From Lachnospiraceae bacterium (lineage in GTDB: Bacteria; Bacillota; Clostridia; Lachnospirales; Lachnospiraceae): a stretch of DNA of 25,155 bases. Position 1 is the stretch's first letter; the number at the start of each line of letters is the position of its first letter. The notes below the pieces were generated by a model, which saw only the letters and a list, made by a program, of their open reading frames with translations, had not been told where the DNA came from and did no database searches. Made by a program: the position numbers and the translations under genes. The stretch lies in contig CAAFNG010000408.1 in NCBI GenBank assembly GCA_900764225.1, forward strand, positions 1 to 25,155, read 5' to 3'. Shown here piece by piece: positions 16,030-25,082 of this stretch.

Positions 16030-17155
16030 GGCAAAAAAGCCTCTGGAGCTTTATATCCATATTCCTTTTTGCGTGAAAAAATGCGATTACTGTGATTTTC
16101 TCTCGGGCCCTGCGGGAAAAGAGCGGCAGATGGAATATTTTCGAGCACTGCAGCGTGAGATCTCTGCAGTGTCCGATTTTTCGGACAGAGAGATCACTAC
16201 AATTTTTATTGGCGGAGGAACTCCTTCCGTGCCGGATCCTGCTCTTGTGGGAGCAGTTCTGGATCAGATCAGAAATAAGTTTTTTATGGCCCCGGATGCT
16301 GAGATCACGATCGAAGCGAATCCGGGGACTTTATATAAAGAAAAGCTTCAGGAATACCTGGCACATGGGATCAACCGTCTGAGTCTGGGATTGCAGTCGC
16401 CGCAGAACCGGGAGTTGAAGCTTCTGGGACGTATTCATACGTGGGAGGATTTTCTGGAGAGTTTTTCCCTGGCAAGGGAAGCGGGATTTTCCAATATTAA
16501 TATCGATCTGATGAGTGCGATCCCGGAACAGACTTATGAGGGCTGGATCCACAATCTCCGCACAGTGGCAGAGCTTTCGCCGGAGCATATCTCCGCTTAC
16601 AGCCTGATTGTGGAAGAGGGAACTCCTTTCTGGGAAAAAGATCTGAAACTGCCGGACGAGGATACAGAGTACCGGATGTATGAGGATACGGCTGCTGTTC
16701 TGGGAGAATTCGGATTTCATCAGTATGAGATCTCTAACTATGCAAAAAAAGATCTGGAGTGCCGGCACAATAAGGGTTACTGGCAGAGAAATGATTATCT
16801 GGGGCTGGGACTTGGAGCTTCTTCACTTCTGGATCATGTGCGGTTTTCCAATACGGATCGCATGGAGGATTATATCAGAAACAGTGCTTTTCCGGAGAAG
16901 ATTCGCTGCAATTTGGAGACACTTGGCGAGGCGGATGAGATGGCGGAATTTATGTTTCTGGGGCTTCGTATGGCGGAGGGCGTATCTTTTCAGGCGTTTG
17001 AGGAATATTTCGGGAAAAATATGGAAAGCATTTACGGGGATGTGCTGAAAAAACATCTTTCAATCGGCATGCTTGAGAAAAAAGACGGCAAAGTATTTCT
17101 GACGCGTAAGGGAATTCACGTGAGTAACGGAGTGATGGCGGATTTCCTGCTGTAA
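16019..17155 (+). CDS. hemW: Radical SAM heme chaperone HemW
   Basis: This 378-residue protein resembles coproporphyrinogen III dehydrogenase HemN but belongs to the HemW group, which carries heme to acceptor proteins. The [4Fe-4S]/SAM motif C18-x3-C22-x2-C25 (CVKKCDYC) is intact, followed by GGGTPS, EANPGT and SLGLQS. The C-terminal domain includes GLRMAEG. ATG 16019 is chosen because the N-terminus LELYIHIPFC follows shortly and GAGGGAG lies just upstream; the frame is open to 15956 within the lipoprotein gene. Annotation as an oxygen-independent coproporphyrinogen oxidase would be less accurate. Confidence 0.93.
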   Translation: MENRAKKPLELYIHIPFCVKKCDYCDFLSGPAGKERQMEYFRALQREISAVSDFSDREITTIFIGGGTPSVPDPALVGAVLDQIRNKFFMAPDAEITIEANPGTLYKEKLQEYLAHGINRLSLGLQSPQNRELKLLGRIHTWEDFLESFSLAREAGFSNINIDLMSAIPEQTYEGWIHNLRTVAELSPEHISAYSLIVEEGTPFWEKDLKLPDEDTEYRMYEDTAAVLGEFGFHQYEISNYAKKDLECRHNKGYWQRNDYLGLGLGASSLLDHVRFSNTDRMEDYIRNSAFPEKIRCNLETLGEADEMAEFMFLGLRMAEGVSFQAFEEYFGKNMESIYGDVLKKHLSIGMLEKKDGKVFLTRKGIHVSNGVMADFLL

Positions 17156-17177
17156 AAAATATGTCGAATTTTTCAAC

Positions 17178-17206
17178 TTGACGAACGGATGTTCTGATTG
17201 TATACT
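17178..17206 (+). promoter_or_regulatory. uvrA promoter
   Basis: TTGACG (17178-17183) and TATACT (17201-17206) are exactly 17 bases apart, close to the sigma-A consensus. Another TATAAT at 17251-17256 lacks a convincing -35. Confidence 0.87.
17182..17195 (+). promoter_or_regulatory. LexA/DinR SOS box
   Basis: CGAACGGATGTTCT contains GAAC-N4-GTTC, the core of the Gram-positive SOS box (CGAAC-N4-GTTCG), with only the outermost base differing. It lies between -35 and -10 of the uvrA promoter, where LexA binding would block transcription. Control of uvrA by LexA is well known in Bacillus. Confidence 0.85.
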
Positions 17207-17314
17207 GTAAAAAAGATAAGATATCTACGAAGTATGAGATAGAGAAGCATTATAATATACGCCTGAAATAGGGCAGATCACAGCGGGACATGTAGCATAT
17301 GACCCGGATAGAGC

Positions 17315-17320
17315 AGGAGG
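17315..17320 (+). promoter_or_regulatory. Ribosome binding site fixing the uvrA GTG start
   Basis: AGGAGG lies 5 bases before GTG 17326. The in-frame ATG at 17299 has no comparable site and would add nine residues not expected at the UvrA N-terminus. Confidence 0.75.
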
Positions 17321-17325
17321 CAGAA

Positions 17326-20175
17326 GTGTCAGCAGAGATTAAAGATAAGAAGCGTTTTATCAGAATACGTGGAGCGAATGAGAATAACCTTAAGAATCTC
17401 AGTGTGGATATTCCCAGAGATCAGTTTGTAGTCCTTACTGGGCTCAGTGGTTCCGGTAAGTCGTCCCTGGCTTTTGATACCATTTATGCAGAGGGACAGA
17501 GACGATATATGGAATCACTTTCTTCCTATGCGAGGCAGTTCCTGGGACAGATGGAGAAGCCGGATGTGGAGAGTATCGAGGGACTTCCGCCTGCCATCTC
17601 CATTGATCAGAAGTCGACCAACCGGAATCCACGTTCTACTGTGGGTACTGTAACAGAAATCTATGATTATTTCCGTCTGCTGTATGCACGGGTGGGCATA
17701 CCACACTGTCCGAAGTGCGGGCGTGAGATCAGTAAGCAGACAGTAGACCAGATGGTAGACCAGATCATGACACTTCCGGAGCGTCAGAAGATTCAGCTTC
17801 TGGCACCGGTAGTCCGTGGCCGTAAGGGAACGCATGCCAAGCTTCTGGATCAGGCCAGAAGAAGTGGTTATGTGCGTGTGCAGATCGACGGGAACCTTTA
17901 TGAGCTTTCTGAGGAGATCAAGCTGGATAAGAATATCAAGCATAATATTGAGATCGTGGTGGACCGTCTGATCGTGAAGCCGGGAATCGAGAAACGCCTT
18001 TCGGATTCGATCGAGACGGTTCTGGAGCTGGCGGACGGACTTCTTGTGGTGGATACCATGGACGGGAAGCTTCTGAACTTCAGCCAGAGCTTTTCCTGCC
18101 CGGACTGTGGTATCAGTATTGATGAGATCGAGCCGAGAAGTTTTTCATTTAATAATCCTTTTGGTGCCTGCCCGCAGTGCCTTGGTCTGGGATATAAGAT
18201 GGAATTTGATGTAGATCTGATGATCCCGGATAAGAAATTGAGTATCAATGAAGGTGCGATCGCAGTTCTGGGATGGCAGTCCTGCACCACGCAGGGAAGC
18301 TTTTCCAGAGCGATCCTGGATGCACTGGCACGGGAATATGATTTTTCACTGGATACTCCTTTCTGCGAATATCCGAAGAAGATCCAGGATATTCTGCTCC
18401 ATGGAACTGGCGGTCATTCAGTGAAGGTGTATTATAAGGGGCAGCGTGGAGAAGGTGTCTATGATGTGGCATTTCCGGGCCTGATCCGGAATGTGGAGCA
18501 GAGATACCGTGAAACTGGCTCTGAGACCATGAAGCAGGAGTATGAGAGCTTTATGCGGATCACGCCGTGTACCGCATGTAAGGGACAGCGACTGAAGAAG
18601 GAATCACTTGCTGTAACAGTGGCAGATAAGAATATTTATGAAGTAACGAACATGTCTGTGGAGAAGCTGCTTGCATTTCTGAAGGATATGAAGCTTTCTG
18701 CTCAGCAGGAGCTGATCGGTAAACAGATCCTCAAGGAGATCCGGGCGAGAGTCGGATTTCTGTCAGAAGTAGGGCTGGAATATCTTTCTCTTGGAAGAGC
18801 CACAGGAACGCTTTCCGGAGGAGAGGCACAGAGAATCCGTCTTGCCACACAGATCGGTTCCGGACTTGTGGGCGTTGCTTATATTCTGGATGAGCCGAGT
18901 ATCGGACTTCATCAGAGAGATAATGACAAGCTTCTGGGAGCACTTATGCGGCTTCGTGATCTTGGAAACAGCCTGATCGTGGTAGAACATGATGAGGATA
19001 CCATGCGTGCGGCAGACTGTGTGATCGATATCGGCCCGGGTGCAGGTGAGCATGGAGGTCAGCTGGTTGCCATGGGAACAGCTGAGGATCTGATGAAGAA
19101 TGAGAATTCTGTTACAGGTGCTTATTTAAGCGGCAGACTTAAGATTCCGGTGCCTGAGGTACGTAAGGAGCCGACTGGATTTCTTCATATTAAAGGAGCT
19201 GCTGAGAATAACCTGAAGCATATAGATGTGGATATTCCGCTGGGCGTGATGACCTGTATCACCGGTGTCTCCGGCTCAGGCAAGAGTTCCCTGGTCAATG
19301 AGATCTTGTATAAGAGACTGGCAAGAGATCTGAACAGAGCCAGAGTGATCCCCGGAAAGCATGATGACATTCTGGGAATTGACCAGCTGGATAAGGTGAT
19401 CAATATTGACCAGTCTCCGATCGGAAGAACTCCCCGTTCCAACCCGGCTACGTATACAGGGGTTTTTGACCAGATCCGTGATCTGTTTGCTGCTACAGCA
19501 GATGCCAAGGCTAAAGGCTATAAGAAAGGCCGTTTCAGTTTTAATGTGAAGGGCGGAAGATGTGAGGCCTGCAGCGGCGACGGAATCATCAAGATCGAGA
19601 TGCATTTCCTGCCAGATGTGTATGTACCGTGTGAGGTATGTAAGGGTAAACGTTACAACAGAGAAACACTTGAGGTTAAATATAAGGACAAGAGCATTTA
19701 TGATGTGCTGAATATGACTGTGGAGGAGGCACTGACTTTCTTTGAGAATGTTCCATCTATCCGAAGGAAGATCGAGACTCTGTACGATGTAGGACTTTCC
19801 TATATCCGTCTGGGACAGCCTTCCACAACGCTCTCCGGAGGAGAGGCACAGCGTATCAAGCTGGCCACAGAGCTCAGCAAGCGCAGCACAGGTAAGACGA
19901 TCTATATCCTGGATGAGCCGACGACAGGACTGCATTTCGCAGATGTTCATAAGCTGATCGAGATTCTGCGGCGTCTGTCAGAAGGCGGCAATACAGTAGT
20001 AGTTATTGAACATAATCTGGATGTGATCAAAACTGCGGATTATATCATTGATATCGGTCCGGAAGGCGGTGACAGAGGCGGAACCGTGATCGCCAAGGGA
20101 ACTCCGGAAGAAGTTGCAGACAGCCCTGTTTCCTACACCGGAAAATATGTCAAAAAATATCTCGAACAGAAATAA
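17326..20175 (+). CDS. uvrA: Excinuclease ABC subunit A
   Basis: This 949-residue UvrA scans DNA for lesions and loads UvrB in nucleotide excision repair. Two ABC ATPase modules are complete: Walker [10 protein letters not shown] (Lys45) and GVSGSGKSS (Lys653), two LSGGEAQRI signatures, and Walker B/D-loop regions LDEPSIGLH and LDEPTTGLH. Zinc-binding CxxC pairs appear as CPDC and CPQC in the first half and as CEAC and CEVC in the second. The length agrees with other UvrA proteins, so it is intact. It stands alone without uvrB and is controlled by its own SOS-box promoter. Confidence 0.98.
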   Translation: MSAEIKDKKRFIRIRGANENNLKNLSVDIPRDQFVVLTGLSGSGKSSLAFDTIYAEGQRRYMESLSSYARQFLGQMEKPDVESIEGLPPAISIDQKSTNRNPRSTVGTVTEIYDYFRLLYARVGIPHCPKCGREISKQTVDQMVDQIMTLPERQKIQLLAPVVRGRKGTHAKLLDQARRSGYVRVQIDGNLYELSEEIKLDKNIKHNIEIVVDRLIVKPGIEKRLSDSIETVLELADGLLVVDTMDGKLLNFSQSFSCPDCGISIDEIEPRSFSFNNPFGACPQCLGLGYKMEFDVDLMIPDKKLSINEGAIAVLGWQSCTTQGSFSRAILDALAREYDFSLDTPFCEYPKKIQDILLHGTGGHSVKVYYKGQRGEGVYDVAFPGLIRNVEQRYRETGSETMKQEYESFMRITPCTACKGQRLKKESLAVTVADKNIYEVTNMSVEKLLAFLKDMKLSAQQELIGKQILKEIRARVGFLSEVGLEYLSLGRATGTLSGGEAQRIRLATQIGSGLVGVAYILDEPSIGLHQRDNDKLLGALMRLRDLGNSLIVVEHDEDTMRAADCVIDIGPGAGEHGGQLVAMGTAEDLMKNENSVTGAYLSGRLKIPVPEVRKEPTGFLHIKGAAENNLKHIDVDIPLGVMTCITGVSGSGKSSLVNEILYKRLARDLNRARVIPGKHDDILGIDQLDKVINIDQSPIGRTPRSNPATYTGVFDQIRDLFAATADAKAKGYKKGRFSFNVKGGRCEACSGDGIIKIEMHFLPDVYVPCEVCKGKRYNRETLEVKYKDKSIYDVLNMTVEEALTFFENVPSIRRKIETLYDVGLSYIRLGQPSTTLSGGEAQRIKLATELSKRSTGKTIYILDEPTTGLHFADVHKLIEILRRLSEGGNTVVVIEHNLDVIKTADYIIDIGPEGGDRGGTVIAKGTPEEVADSPVSYTGKYVKKYLEQK

Positions 20176-20188
20176 CCCGCAAAAGTTC

Positions 20189-20217
20189 TTTTCAATTTCC
20201 GATGTTTTGTATATAAT
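20189..20217 (+). promoter_or_regulatory. Promoter of the mreB-like gene
   Basis: TTTTCA (20189-20194) and TATAAT (20212-20217) are 17 bases apart, starting 13 bases after the uvrA stop. The predicted transcript has a leader of about 195 bases. A second TATAAT at 20280-20285 has a poor -35. Confidence 0.7.
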
Positions 20218-20239
20218 AGTTGAAGTATACAGAAAAGAA

Positions 20240-20271
20240 TGTTGTTGTGAACGGAGTGAACCGTAACAACA
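20240..20271 (+). repeat. Leader inverted repeat with internal direct repeat
   Basis: TGTTGTT (20240-20246) pairs with AACAACA (20265-20271), and the stem extends inward by three more pairs including G-U. The loop region contains two copies of GTGAAC (20247-20252 and 20256-20261). It lies within the presumed 5' leader of the mreB-like gene and may be an operator or an RNA hairpin. Confidence 0.5.
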
Positions 20272-20418
20272 CAATAAGTTATAATATGCGCTGTGCAGTC
20301 TGTAACACTTCAGATATTATTTACCAGATATTTGCCGGAGCTTCTTATCACAAGGGCTGTGGTAGATTGTCTGGATTCATGGAGTGTATCAGAATCGCAG
20401 ACGCAGGCAGGAGGATTT

Positions 20419-21402
20419 ATGCCGGCAAAGGATATCGGAATTGATCTGGGAACCAGAAACAGTCTGGTTTTTTCCACAGGAAAGGGAATCGTTTTAAGGG
20501 AACCATCTGTGGTTGTTTATGATAAAGATACAGAGAAGATCAGAGCGATCGGAGAGGAGGCCAGACAGATGGCCAGCCATCTTACATCCAATATGGAAGT
20601 GATATGGCCAATCCGAAGAGGCGTGATCGTTGATTATAATGTAATGGAGAAGATGCTGAAGTATTTTATCGCGCAGGCGATGGGACGGCGGGCGTTCCGT
20701 AAGCCACGTGTCAGTATCAGTGTTCCAAGCGGAATTACAGAGATTGAGCGTAAAGCCATGGAAGAAGCGGCGTATCAGTCCGGAGCGAAGGAGGTTTTCC
20801 TTGTGGAAGAGCCGATCGCTGCTGCGATCGGTGCAGGTGTGGATATCACCAAGCCTTTTGGTAATCTTATTGTGGATATCGGTGCAGGAACTACAGATGT
20901 AGCTGTAATATCGGTAGGTGGTGTGGTCGTTTCAACTTCTGTGAAGGTGGCAGGCGATAATTTCAATCACGCAATCATGAATTATGTGAGAGAGAAACAC
21001 AGTCTTTTTATAGGAGAGGATACTGCTGAGAATATTAAGATCAAGATCGGAACTGCCAGTGAGGAAGCAGATCTTCGGACAATGGAGGTCAAGGGAAGAA
21101 ATATCATCACCGGACTTCCAAAGGTAGCAACGCTGACTTCTGAGGAGATTCGCACTGCGCTTCGTGAGACAACAGGACAGATCGTGGAGGCAGTACATGG
21201 AGTTCTTGAGAAGACTCCGCCTGAACTGGCGGCAGATATCATGGACAGAGGAATCGTTCTTACAGGTGGCGGTGCAATGCTTCACGGAATGGATACTTTG
21301 ATCGAACAGAAGACAGGTGTAAGCACATTGACGGTTCAGGATGCGATGCTGGTAGTTGCTGCCGGAACTGGAAGATATGCGGAGATCATGTCAAGAATGT
21401 AA
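20419..21402 (+). CDS. mreB: MreB/Mbl-family bacterial actin
   Basis: This 327-residue actin-like protein organises cell-wall synthesis at the membrane. It starts PAKDIGIDLGT and has the phosphate-2 motif VDIGAGTTDVAVIS, EEPIAAAIGAG, RTPPEL-like KTPPELAADIMDRGIVLTGGGA and a C-terminal AAGTGRY. Two differences from typical MreB are seen: DLGTRNS instead of DLGTANT in the first phosphate loop, and VVAAGTG instead of CVAIGTG near the end. No mreC or mreD is adjacent. The start ATG 20419 follows AGGAGG at 20409-20414; the frame is open upstream to 20293, but that stretch is leader sequence. It is more likely a secondary MreB paralogue than the main one. Confidence 0.92.
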   Translation: MPAKDIGIDLGTRNSLVFSTGKGIVLREPSVVVYDKDTEKIRAIGEEARQMASHLTSNMEVIWPIRRGVIVDYNVMEKMLKYFIAQAMGRRAFRKPRVSISVPSGITEIERKAMEEAAYQSGAKEVFLVEEPIAAAIGAGVDITKPFGNLIVDIGAGTTDVAVISVGGVVVSTSVKVAGDNFNHAIMNYVREKHSLFIGEDTAENIKIKIGTASEEADLRTMEVKGRNIITGLPKVATLTSEEIRTALRETTGQIVEAVHGVLEKTPPELAADIMDRGIVLTGGGAMLHGMDTLIEQKTGVSTLTVQDAMLVVAAGTGRYAEIMSRM

Positions 21403-21479
21403 ATTTCTACAAAGTCATAAGGTCTTTTTGGAGACTGCTTTTGGTAGCGGCAGAGCAGACCGGATGGACGATCAGATAA

Positions 21480-21504
21480 GGCGCTGCAGCAGGCAGTGCC
21501 TTTT
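21480..21504 (+). terminator. Intrinsic terminator between mreB-like gene and recD2
   Basis: GGCGCTGC (21480-21487) pairs with GCAGTGCC (21493-21500), with one G-U, around a 5-base loop and is followed by TTTT. Two more A-T pairs extend the base. It lies only 18-22 bases before the recD2 start, so it could end the upstream transcript or attenuate recD2. Confidence 0.7.
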
Positions 21505-21521
21505 ATATTATGGAGAATAAG

Positions 21522-23762
21522 ATGAGTGAAACAGTTACAGGATATATAGATCATGTGATCTTCCGAAATGAAGACAATGGTTATACAGTCATGGTCATCA
21601 AGGGCACAGAGGATGACAAGGAGCTGACCTGCGTGGGAACGTTTCCGGCACTTACCCAGGGGGCATCCATTGAAGCCACCGGAAACTATACAACACATCC
21701 GGTATATGGCAGGCAGTTTCAGATTTCTGCCTATACGGAAAAAATGCCGGAGGATGCGCTGGCTATGGAACGTTATCTTGGTTCCGGTGCAATCAAAGGA
21801 ATCGGTGCAGCACTGGCTGCCAGGATCGTGCGGAGATTCGGGGATGATACCATGCGGATCGTTGAGGAAGAACCGGAACGTCTTGCAGAGATCAAGGGCA
21901 TTAGTGAGAAGAAGGCATTGGAGATCGCAGAACAGATGACAGAAAAGGCGGACATGCGCCGTGCCATGATCTTTTTGCAGAAATATGGGATCTCGCTGAA
22001 TCTGGGAGCGAAGATCTATCAGAAGTACGGACAGTCGGTATATGGGGTACTCCAGGAGAATCCCTACCGCCTGGCTGAGGATATCAGCGGAGTTGGTTTT
22101 AAGATCGCAGACGAGATTGCTTCCAGGATCGGAATCCATACAGATTCAGATTACAGAATAAGAAGTGGCATGTTGTATACTCTCTTACAGGCTTCCGGGG
22201 AGGGACATACTTATCTTCCCAAGGAGGAGCTTTTTTCCCGGGCATCACAGCTTCTGGGAGTAGATCCTTCCTATATGGAGAAGCATCTTATGGATATGGT
22301 AGTAGACCGTAAGCTGGTCGCAAAAGAGACAGAAGCGGGAACTGTCGTTTATCCGACACGGTATTATTATCTGGAGCTGAACACAGCGAGAATGTTGTGT
22401 GAACTGAATATCCTCTGCCCGGAGGATGAGCAGATGATGAAGAAACGGATTGCCAGGATCGAGAAGGAAACAGGAACAGAGCTGGATGAGATGCAGCGTC
22501 AGGCTGTTGCGGCAGCTGCACAGCATGGACTCTTTGTTCTTACCGGAGGTCCCGGAACCGGAAAAACTACCACGATCAATGCAATTATCCGCTATTTTGA
22601 GGAAGAAGGAGCTGAACTTCGGCTGGCTGCGCCTACCGGGCGTGCAGCCAAACGAATGACAGAAGCCACAGGCTATGAAGCACAGACGATTCATCGGCTT
22701 CTGGAGCTGAACGGAATGCCGGAAGGTGAGCAGGAAGGAAGAGCAGTACATTTTGACCGCAATTCTGAGAATCCGCTGGAAGCAGATGTGATCATTATTG
22801 ATGAAATGTCCATGGTAGATATCGCACTGATGCATTCCCTTCTTCTGGCAGTGACAGCAGGAACCAGACTGATCCTTGTGGGTGATGAGAATCAGCTTCC
22901 AAGTGTGGGACCGGGAAATGTGCTGCATGATATCATTCGAAGTGGTGCTTTTCCTGTGGTAGAGCTTACGAAGATCTTCCGTCAGGCATCGGAGAGTGAC
23001 ATTGTAGTAAACGCCCATAAGATCAACCGGGGAGAGCAGGTGACGATCAACAATAAAAGCCGGGATTTCTTTTTTCTGAAGCGCTATGATGCGGATATTA
23101 TTATCCGTGTGGTGATCGCGCTGATCCAGGAGAAGCTGCCACGCTATGTAGACGCAAAGCCCTATGAGATCCAGGTACTTACTCCTATGCGAAAAGGTCT
23201 TCTCGGAGTAGAAAGGCTGAATCAGATTCTGCAGAGATATCTGAATCCGCCGGATGAGAAGAAGAAAGAAAAAGAAATTGGGCAGCGTCTTTTCCGCGAG
23301 GGCGATAAGGTGATGCAGGTGAAGAATAACTATCAGCTGGAGTGGGAGATCCTTGGCAGATACAAGATTCCTGTGGATAGGGGAGTTGGCGTATTTAACG
23401 GGGATACCGGTATTATGGTGGAAATCAATGAATTTGCCGAGACAGCTACAGTGGAATTCGAGGATGGCCGCCGTGCGGAATATTCGTTCAAGCAACTGGA
23501 GGAGCTGGAACTGGCCTATGCGGTGACCATACATAAGTCGCAGGGATCGGAATATCCGGCAGTTATTTTGCCGCTGCTGTCAGGACCGCGAATGCTGATG
23601 AACAGGAATCTCCTGTATACAGCGGTAACCAGGGCAAGGAAATGTGTCACAGTAGTGGGAAGTGAGAATACTTTTGCAGAGATGATCCGCAATGAAAAAC
23701 AACAGAAGCGTTACAGTTCACTGGATCTGAGAATCCGGGAAATGGAGGAAGCAGAGGATTAA
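21522..23762 (+). CDS. recD2: RecD2-type ATP-dependent 5'-3' DNA helicase
   Basis: This 746-residue helicase belongs to the RecD2 group found in bacteria without RecBC. The N-terminal OB-like part (TVTGYIDHVIFRNEDNGYTV) is followed by tandem helix-hairpin-helix elements (IKGIGAALAARIV, IKGISEKKALEIA, ISGVGFKIADEIA). The SF1B helicase core then has Walker A GGPGTGKTT (Lys348), APTGRAAKRM, Walker B IIIDEMSM (Asp427-Glu428), GDENQLPSVGPG, TKIFRQ and the C-terminal VTIHKSQGSEY. ATG 21522 is preferred over ATG 21510 because GGAGA at 21512-21516 sits 5 bases before it. The role is in DNA repair and replication-fork processing, inferred from the family. Confidence 0.95.
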   Translation: MSETVTGYIDHVIFRNEDNGYTVMVIKGTEDDKELTCVGTFPALTQGASIEATGNYTTHPVYGRQFQISAYTEKMPEDALAMERYLGSGAIKGIGAALAARIVRRFGDDTMRIVEEEPERLAEIKGISEKKALEIAEQMTEKADMRRAMIFLQKYGISLNLGAKIYQKYGQSVYGVLQENPYRLAEDISGVGFKIADEIASRIGIHTDSDYRIRSGMLYTLLQASGEGHTYLPKEELFSRASQLLGVDPSYMEKHLMDMVVDRKLVAKETEAGTVVYPTRYYYLELNTARMLCELNILCPEDEQMMKKRIARIEKETGTELDEMQRQAVAAAAQHGLFVLTGGPGTGKTTTINAIIRYFEEEGAELRLAAPTGRAAKRMTEATGYEAQTIHRLLELNGMPEGEQEGRAVHFDRNSENPLEADVIIIDEMSMVDIALMHSLLLAVTAGTRLILVGDENQLPSVGPGNVLHDIIRSGAFPVVELTKIFRQASESDIVVNAHKINRGEQVTINNKSRDFFFLKRYDADIIIRVVIALIQEKLPRYVDAKPYEIQVLTPMRKGLLGVERLNQILQRYLNPPDEKKKEKEIGQRLFREGDKVMQVKNNYQLEWEILGRYKIPVDRGVGVFNGDTGIMVEINEFAETATVEFEDGRRAEYSFKQLEELELAYAVTIHKSQGSEYPAVILPLLSGPRMLMNRNLLYTAVTRARKCVTVVGSENTFAEMIRNEKQQKRYSSLDLRIREMEEAED

Positions 23763-23794
23763 AAGGAGAGCGTTATCGGGGAGAAAGGATCTTT

Positions 23795-24502
23795 TTGAGA
23801 AAAACTGCTGATTTTTTGCTGGATATGCTTTATCCGAAGAAATGTCCCATGTGTCATGAAGTACTGAAAGATAAAAAACTTCTTATCTGTGAACGGTGTG
23901 CGGGCAGAATCCGTCCGATTTCCGGTGCCTTGTGCATGAAATGCGGAAAGCCGGTGAAAATGGAAGAAGAATATTGCCCAGTTTGCCGGAATGGTAACCG
24001 TTATTTTTCAGAGGGGAGAAGTATTTTTCCATATGGGGAATTATGGCGTCAGTCGTTAGTGAGATTCAAGTATTATGGCTGTCGTGAGTATGGTGATTTC
24101 TATGCAAAAGCCTTGAGCGTTTACGGGCGGAAGTATCTGGAACGTTGGAAACCACAGCTGCTCGTGCCGGTGCCGCTCCATCCTTCCAAGAAAAGAATGA
24201 GAGGTTTTAATCAGTCTGCATACCTGACAGAGAAGCTGAGTGTATTTACCGGAACCCCCTGGGATGACAGTCTGGTGATTAAGATCCGCCGGACGCGCTC
24301 TCAGAAGAAACTAGATGCAGTTCAGCGTCGGAACAATCTGAGAAAGGCGTATCGCGTTAGCAGGAAGCTTTCAGATGTAACGGTCCTAGTGGTAGATGAT
24401 GTATACACGACAGGGAGCACGATGGAAGCGATGGCTATGTGTCTTCTTGAGGCTGGAGCACGGGATGTTTACTTCCTTACAGTATGTGCAGGAAGGCTTT
24501 GA
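23795..24502 (+). CDS. comF: ComF-family phosphoribosyltransferase-like protein
   Basis: This 235-residue protein has the ComF layout. The N-terminal zinc-finger part carries four CxxC pairs (CPMC, CERC, CMKC, CPVC). The C-terminal PRT-type domain has VPVPLHPSKKRMRGFNQS and the PRPP-binding loop VLVVDDVYTTGST. ComF proteins take part in natural DNA uptake in Bacillus and Haemophilus, but many bacteria not known to be competent also carry one. The start is TTG 23795 with AAAGGA at 23784-23789. It begins 32 bases after recD2 and is probably co-transcribed with it. Confidence 0.92.
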   Translation: MRKTADFLLDMLYPKKCPMCHEVLKDKKLLICERCAGRIRPISGALCMKCGKPVKMEEEYCPVCRNGNRYFSEGRSIFPYGELWRQSLVRFKYYGCREYGDFYAKALSVYGRKYLERWKPQLLVPVPLHPSKKRMRGFNQSAYLTEKLSVFTGTPWDDSLVIKIRRTRSQKKLDAVQRRNNLRKAYRVSRKLSDVTVLVVDDVYTTGSTMEAMAMCLLEAGARDVYFLTVCAGRL

Positions 24503-24517
24503 AAGCCCAAAAAATAC

Positions 24518-24546
24518 TTTTCATAGGTAGTGATCTATGCTACAAT
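24518..24546 (+). promoter_or_regulatory. Promoter of the small membrane protein gene
   Basis: TTTTCA (24518-24523) and TACAAT (24541-24546) are 17 bases apart, and an extended -10 TG lies at 24538-24539. It sits just after comF and predicts a leader of about 95 bases. Confidence 0.72.
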
Positions 24547-24647
24547 AAATTTGATTGCAGTTAAATAGTATTGCTGCATGGAGAAGCGAAATGCGAATTA
24601 TATATATCAGGATTTTTTCTGATAAGAAAGCTTATGAGGAGTAATTT

Positions 24648-25082
24648 ATGGTAAATGAAGAAAAGGTGAAGGTTATGAACCGCCTGGCTATGTATGAGCA
24701 TGGCGAAGGCAGGAAATATCTTCCGGTGAGCAGATTTTACCGGAGCGATTACATTGGTCTTGCGCTGATCAAGAATTTTTTTCTGGTGACGATCGGCTAT
24801 ATGCTGGGACTTGCCGGAGTGGCGGCATATTTCAGCGAATATCTGATGGATAATGTGAATAAGATCAATCTGGTTACTGTGGCAATCTACATCGTAGTCG
24901 GATATCTGATCATACTGATTGCCTATTCAATACTGACCTACATCCAGTATTCTGTAAAATACTCCCGTGCTAAGAAGAGCGTGCGGGAATATTATCAGGA
25001 TCTTACCAGACTGGAAAAAATCTACGGACGGGAAGATAAGAGAATTCCGGTCCGGAGAAATGCAGGAGGAAATAAAAAATGA
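24648..25082 (+). CDS. Unknown two-helix membrane protein
   Basis: I do not recognise a named family for this 144-residue protein. The cytosolic-looking N-terminus (KVMNRLAMYEHGEGRKYLPVSRFYRSDY) is followed by a first membrane segment at about 40-62, a short loop (SEYLMDNVNKIN) and a second segment at about 76-100. The C-terminus is highly charged (KYSRAKKSVREYYQDLTRLEKIYGRED) and ends in Arg/Gly/Lys residues, consistent with both ends in the cytosol by the positive-inside rule. AGGAG at 24637-24641 sets the start. It overlaps the next gene by ATGA, so the two products are probably partners. Confidence 0.75.
   Translation: MVNEEKVKVMNRLAMYEHGEGRKYLPVSRFYRSDYIGLALIKNFFLVTIGYMLGLAGVAAYFSEYLMDNVNKINLVTVAIYIVVGYLIILIAYSILTYIQYSVKYSRAKKSVREYYQDLTRLEKIYGREDKRIPVRRNAGGNKK

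Noticed and set aside
20293..20418. Extra 42 N-terminal codons on the mreB-like gene
   Set aside because: The extension has no ribosome site and resembles no MreB N-terminus; the AGGAGG before ATG 20419 gives the expected start.
22245..23534. 429-codon open frame on the minus strand
   Set aside because: It lies wholly antisense to the intact recD2 helicase core and reads like low-complexity Cys/His/Ile-rich shadow sequence with no ribosome site or known motif.
24495..24507. GGCTT-TGA-AAGCC hairpin at the comF stop codon as a terminator
   Set aside because: The stem is only five pairs and is followed by A-rich, not T-rich, sequence.
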